From Parasponia andersonii (Eukaryota; Streptophyta; Magnoliopsida; Rosales; Cannabaceae): a stretch of 64,000 nt of DNA. Location: positions 1,046,267-1,110,266 of the forward strand of contig JXTB01000083.1 in the NCBI GenBank assembly GCA_002914805.1, written 5' to 3'. Positions 61,401 to 64,000 of this stretch are shown here, one piece after another (the stretch's first letter is position 1; the number at the start of each line of letters is the position of its first letter). A model generated the notes under the pieces. It made no database searches, had not been told where the DNA came from, and saw only the letters and a list, made by a program, of their open reading frames with translations. A program made the translations under genes and the position numbers.

Positions 61401-63315
61401 TATAGCCTAAGAGACTATTCCATGGCCTTGGATACAATATCCAATGCGATAGACAGCTCCACTTCCAAACGCATCAGGATAATCAATATTCCCTTTCTAA
61501 ATTCCTAGTCGAATGGAAGTGGGTACTGACTCACCTCAACTGGTTTCTACTTCAAGGGCGGCTTCAGAAACTGGTAAAGCAAATTAATTAAGGAAGTCAA
61601 ACAAGTAGGAACTCTAGTCTTTAATTTTTTTCACTTTTATTTTTTATTTTTCTGATATCAAATTTCAAACCGATATGAAAATTGAAACACCATGTACGAT
61701 TGATCGATAGTTCAATTTGACTTATTACCCTAGCAAAATACAGCTATAAAATAGATTGGACCTACGTATTTATGACCATTAACTAATAATTTCTTGAATT
61801 AGTATAGTGAACTAAATTATTTACACTAGCAGGAACATTATGCAGCAAACCATTTCTTGACTAATATAAGCCACAAGTACTAGCCAAAGGGAATTCGTGA
61901 GGCTAAGAGCAGTGGCCAACTATAGGAAATGATAGGAACGCTCTACTGAAAATGGTTGACTTTGCCCGCATCCTAAATTTGGCACTCTAAGGAGGAAGGA
62001 CTTGCATGTACACTTTATATTAATTCATCACAACTACTTAGACATCGACTTATGAACGATATATTATTTTGCTTCAAAAGTCCTTAAAAATGAGAGAAGA
62101 ATTAAAGGAATTCACTAGTGTTAAAAATGTTCATCATGGGTCGTTATTCGTTTGTCGATCCATACTAATTAATGGCTGAGAATGGTACTCACAGGTAATA
62201 ATATTAAGTGTACTAAGCATATCTAAAAGTAGTTGTACACGTACAATGTAATGCGGACAATATGTACCTCCATTGATTTTGGTATATTATATGGTTTCAA
62301 AACCTAAATACGAGGCTTGCGGGACGAGGAAGTTTCCCTATTGAATTGCAAATAAATTAAGTTTTGTTAGGTGGTATGGATTAACGTCACTCGTTGTTAT
62401 CTGACTTGACACACCATTAAGAGCCACATTCATATACAGCTCAACCCCAAACAGGAAATTAGCTCTAGCTTAATCGAAGTCATCGACCGAAGCTGCATCT
62501 TTTCCTTCCCTGCCGACAAAAGGGTCGCTCTGTTTATCAATCGCACTAATTAGTGGTATTTTATGAACTTCAAGATAAGTTTGCAAATGAAAAATATTAC
62601 TGTGGTGTCTTATAATGACCTGATTTATAATTGTTGATAAAGAAAATATATGTAGTGAAACCAATGAGTTAAATATCTCCTAGATACAATTTACAAGAAA
62701 GAATGCTTAGAAAAATTACCGATGTTTGACAATAATTGCTCTTGGGAGGGCTTCGTTCTTTAAGGTGGTATCATAATGGCTGTATTCGGATGCAGTGATG
62801 ATACTTGGCCATATTGACAGAGAATAAAGAAAACGCCCCATTTACCATGATGGTGGACGTTGTGTTAATTGTGACTTTCGTCAGTTCGTGTTGTTGTATT
62901 GCCTTTATTTTAATACAAGAAACGTGATGAAAGTACGTGTGAAACGAATCTCCAAAACACTAGCATATCATAGTCATGCATACCTCCATAGCTCAAGATG
63001 AGATCGTTGAATGCATATTATTAATTTTCATTATGAATCCGAGAACATAAGGAGGACATAACACAATGTTTCTTTCCTTTTCTACCATTTTTAGCTTTTT
63101 TTCCCTGATAATCAATTATTGATTCTAGAGATATATTTTCACTAGCTGGGTATATTCTAAACAAAATACACACACAAATATACCCTTCAATTACGCCAAT
63201 TAACATAATATTCCAACAATGTGAGAGCTCTATCTCTCTCTCTCTCTGCTCCGGACTTTTACATTTCACAAACCCACAAAAACGAAAAATGACCACAAAA
63301 GCCTTAAAACCCAAT
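58412..63315. other. Intergenic region with possible LTR remnants, then pectinesterase 3' flank
   Basis: No gene is supported. 58800-58880 carries a GAGGTTCAACTAATGCGGTGGATTG-like stretch comparable in style to the copia LTR segment at 5728-5760. Near 59935 the minus strand reads TCATCAGAGCACG, similar to an initiator tRNA-Met primer site, with AT-rich DNA and a TTTTATATCG TATA-like word to its right (about 60095). These hints are too weak to define an element. A (TC)n run at 63232-63247 lies in the pectinesterase 3' flank. Confidence 0.4.
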
Positions 63316-64000
63316 TCAAGCCGCAGACTGAAGACCAGAGTCGAAGGCCACTTTAGTCGAAGGAAGCCATGAATTTCCACTAATGAAGTTCGCAACAGTG
63401 AACTTCACGGCATCGTTGACCCCTATAACATGAAACCCGGGCCATTTGACCCTGTGCCCGGTCCCAGCTCCGGGACCCACATTAGCATACTCTGCGAAAT
63501 ACAGAGTGCTAAGAACAGAGCTTCCATAGCCAGGCCACTCGACCCACCCACTAGGGGCAATAGCGTCATCGATGCTTGACTCCATAACCACAGCCCTCGA
63601 ATACGCCTTCCATGGCCGACCCAGATAAGATTTGTACGAGTTCTTGACGGGTGATAACTCGGAGCTGGCTGTGATCCGGCAGTTTTGGACCGAGAACCCG
63701 GTGTTCTGACCCGGGTCGGATCTCCCCTGCGCGAGGATGACGTTGGCGCCACGTGGACGGCGGAGGGCGAGCTCGCAGTTCTGGAAGACGGCGGCGGCGT
63801 TGCCGAAGATGAAGTCGACGGTGCCGTAGATGTCGCACTCGCGGTAGAATTGGCGGAGGGCGAGGGCGTAGAGCGTGTCTTGGTACCCGGCGATGCTGCA
63901 CCTGTATAGGGCCGAGTGGTCCGAGGCTATGTAGAGAGCCAACGCCTGTTTTCCTTGTGGGCCCGCCGTGTTGTGGAAACCGATGTCTCGGGCGATGAAC
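63316..64000 (-). CDS. Pectinesterase (pectin methylesterase), C-terminal part
   Basis: The enzyme removes methyl esters from cell-wall homogalacturonan. Only the last 227 codons are in the window; the 5' part lies beyond base 64000. Read on the minus strand, the CE8 signature blocks appear in order: GFHNTAGP and QALAL (catalytic Gln), YRCSIAGYQDTLY (second Gln and Asp of QDTL), GTVDFIFGNAAAVFQNC (catalytic Asp), then YLGRPWKAYSR (Arg binding pectin) and WVEWPG. The stop TGA is at 63316-63318. All catalytic residues visible in this half are intact. Codon third positions are much more GC-rich at 63550-63950 than in the other genes here. Whether an inhibitor-like PRO domain precedes it cannot be seen. 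Confidence 0.93.
   Translation of the reverse strand, partial: FIARDIGFHNTAGPQGKQALALYIASDHSALYRCSIAGYQDTLYALALRQFYRECDIYGTVDFIFGNAAAVFQNCELALRRPRGANVILAQGRSDPGQNTGFSVQNCRITASSELSPVKNSYKSYLGRPWKAYSRAVVMESSIDDAIAPSGWVEWPGYGSSVLSTLYFAEYANVGPGAGTGHRVKWPGFHVIGVNDAVKFTVANFISGNSWLPSTKVAFDSGLQSAA

Noticed and set aside
1-64000. Search for CRISPR-like arrays, operons or a new defence or biosynthetic cluster.
   Set aside because: The window is plant nuclear DNA with unrelated single genes. The only regular arrays are minisatellites and microsatellites, and I saw no grouping of functionally linked genes.

Overview
The window is 64 kb of nuclear DNA from a flowering plant, most likely a eudicot. It has AT-rich intergenic DNA, genes with many GT-AG introns, plant-type gene families (LRL/UNE12-class bHLH, plant FAB1, plant pectinesterase) and Ty1/copia LTR retrotransposons. 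I cannot name the species from sequence alone. Three ambiguous bases (N) occur at 1169, 12113 and 43924.

Layout. 1-454: AT-rich DNA with a 25-bp minisatellite. 455-10860: two nested, decayed copia elements, both transcribed on the minus strand. The younger one (5626-10762) sits inside the 5' LTR of the older one and is flanked by a perfect TATTA duplication. 10861-13091: intergenic, with a GC-rich island and a TATA box/telo-box promoter. 13092-16036 (+): RBR-type E3 ubiquitin ligase, 2 exons. 16037-18892: intergenic with a probable tRNA-derived SINE. 18893-22930 (+): bHLH transcription factor of the LRL/UNE12 group, 7 coding exons. 25759-34845 (+): FAB1/PIKfyve PtdIns3P 5-kinase, 11 coding exons. 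36159-37380: a retroposon with a poly(A) tail and a long target duplication. 37969-46983 (-): COG3, a tethering-complex subunit, 25 exons. 48383-51369 (-): RAD51 recombinase, 9 exons, with one GC-AG intron and a perfect E2F site upstream. 51669-52051 and 57388-58403: two non-autonomous hAT-like DNA transposons. 52-63 kb: gene-poor, AT-rich, with local duplications. 63316-64000 (-): the 3' part of a pectinesterase cut by the window edge.

I rebuilt the exon structures by hand, checking splice sites and reading phase. The five complete genes close without internal stops: RBR 354 aa, bHLH 497 aa, FAB1 1816 aa, COG3 787 aa, RAD51 340 aa. All introns are GT-AG except RAD51 intron 2.

The genes are unrelated housekeeping and regulatory genes, not a cluster. 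FAB1 and COG3 both act in endomembrane traffic and are convergent neighbours, but nothing in the sequence suggests this is more than chance. I found no convincing new biological system. The points most worth a second look are the nested retroelements, the four smaller transposons with clean footprints, the GC-AG intron and E2F site of RAD51, and a tandem duplication across the FAB1 stop codon.
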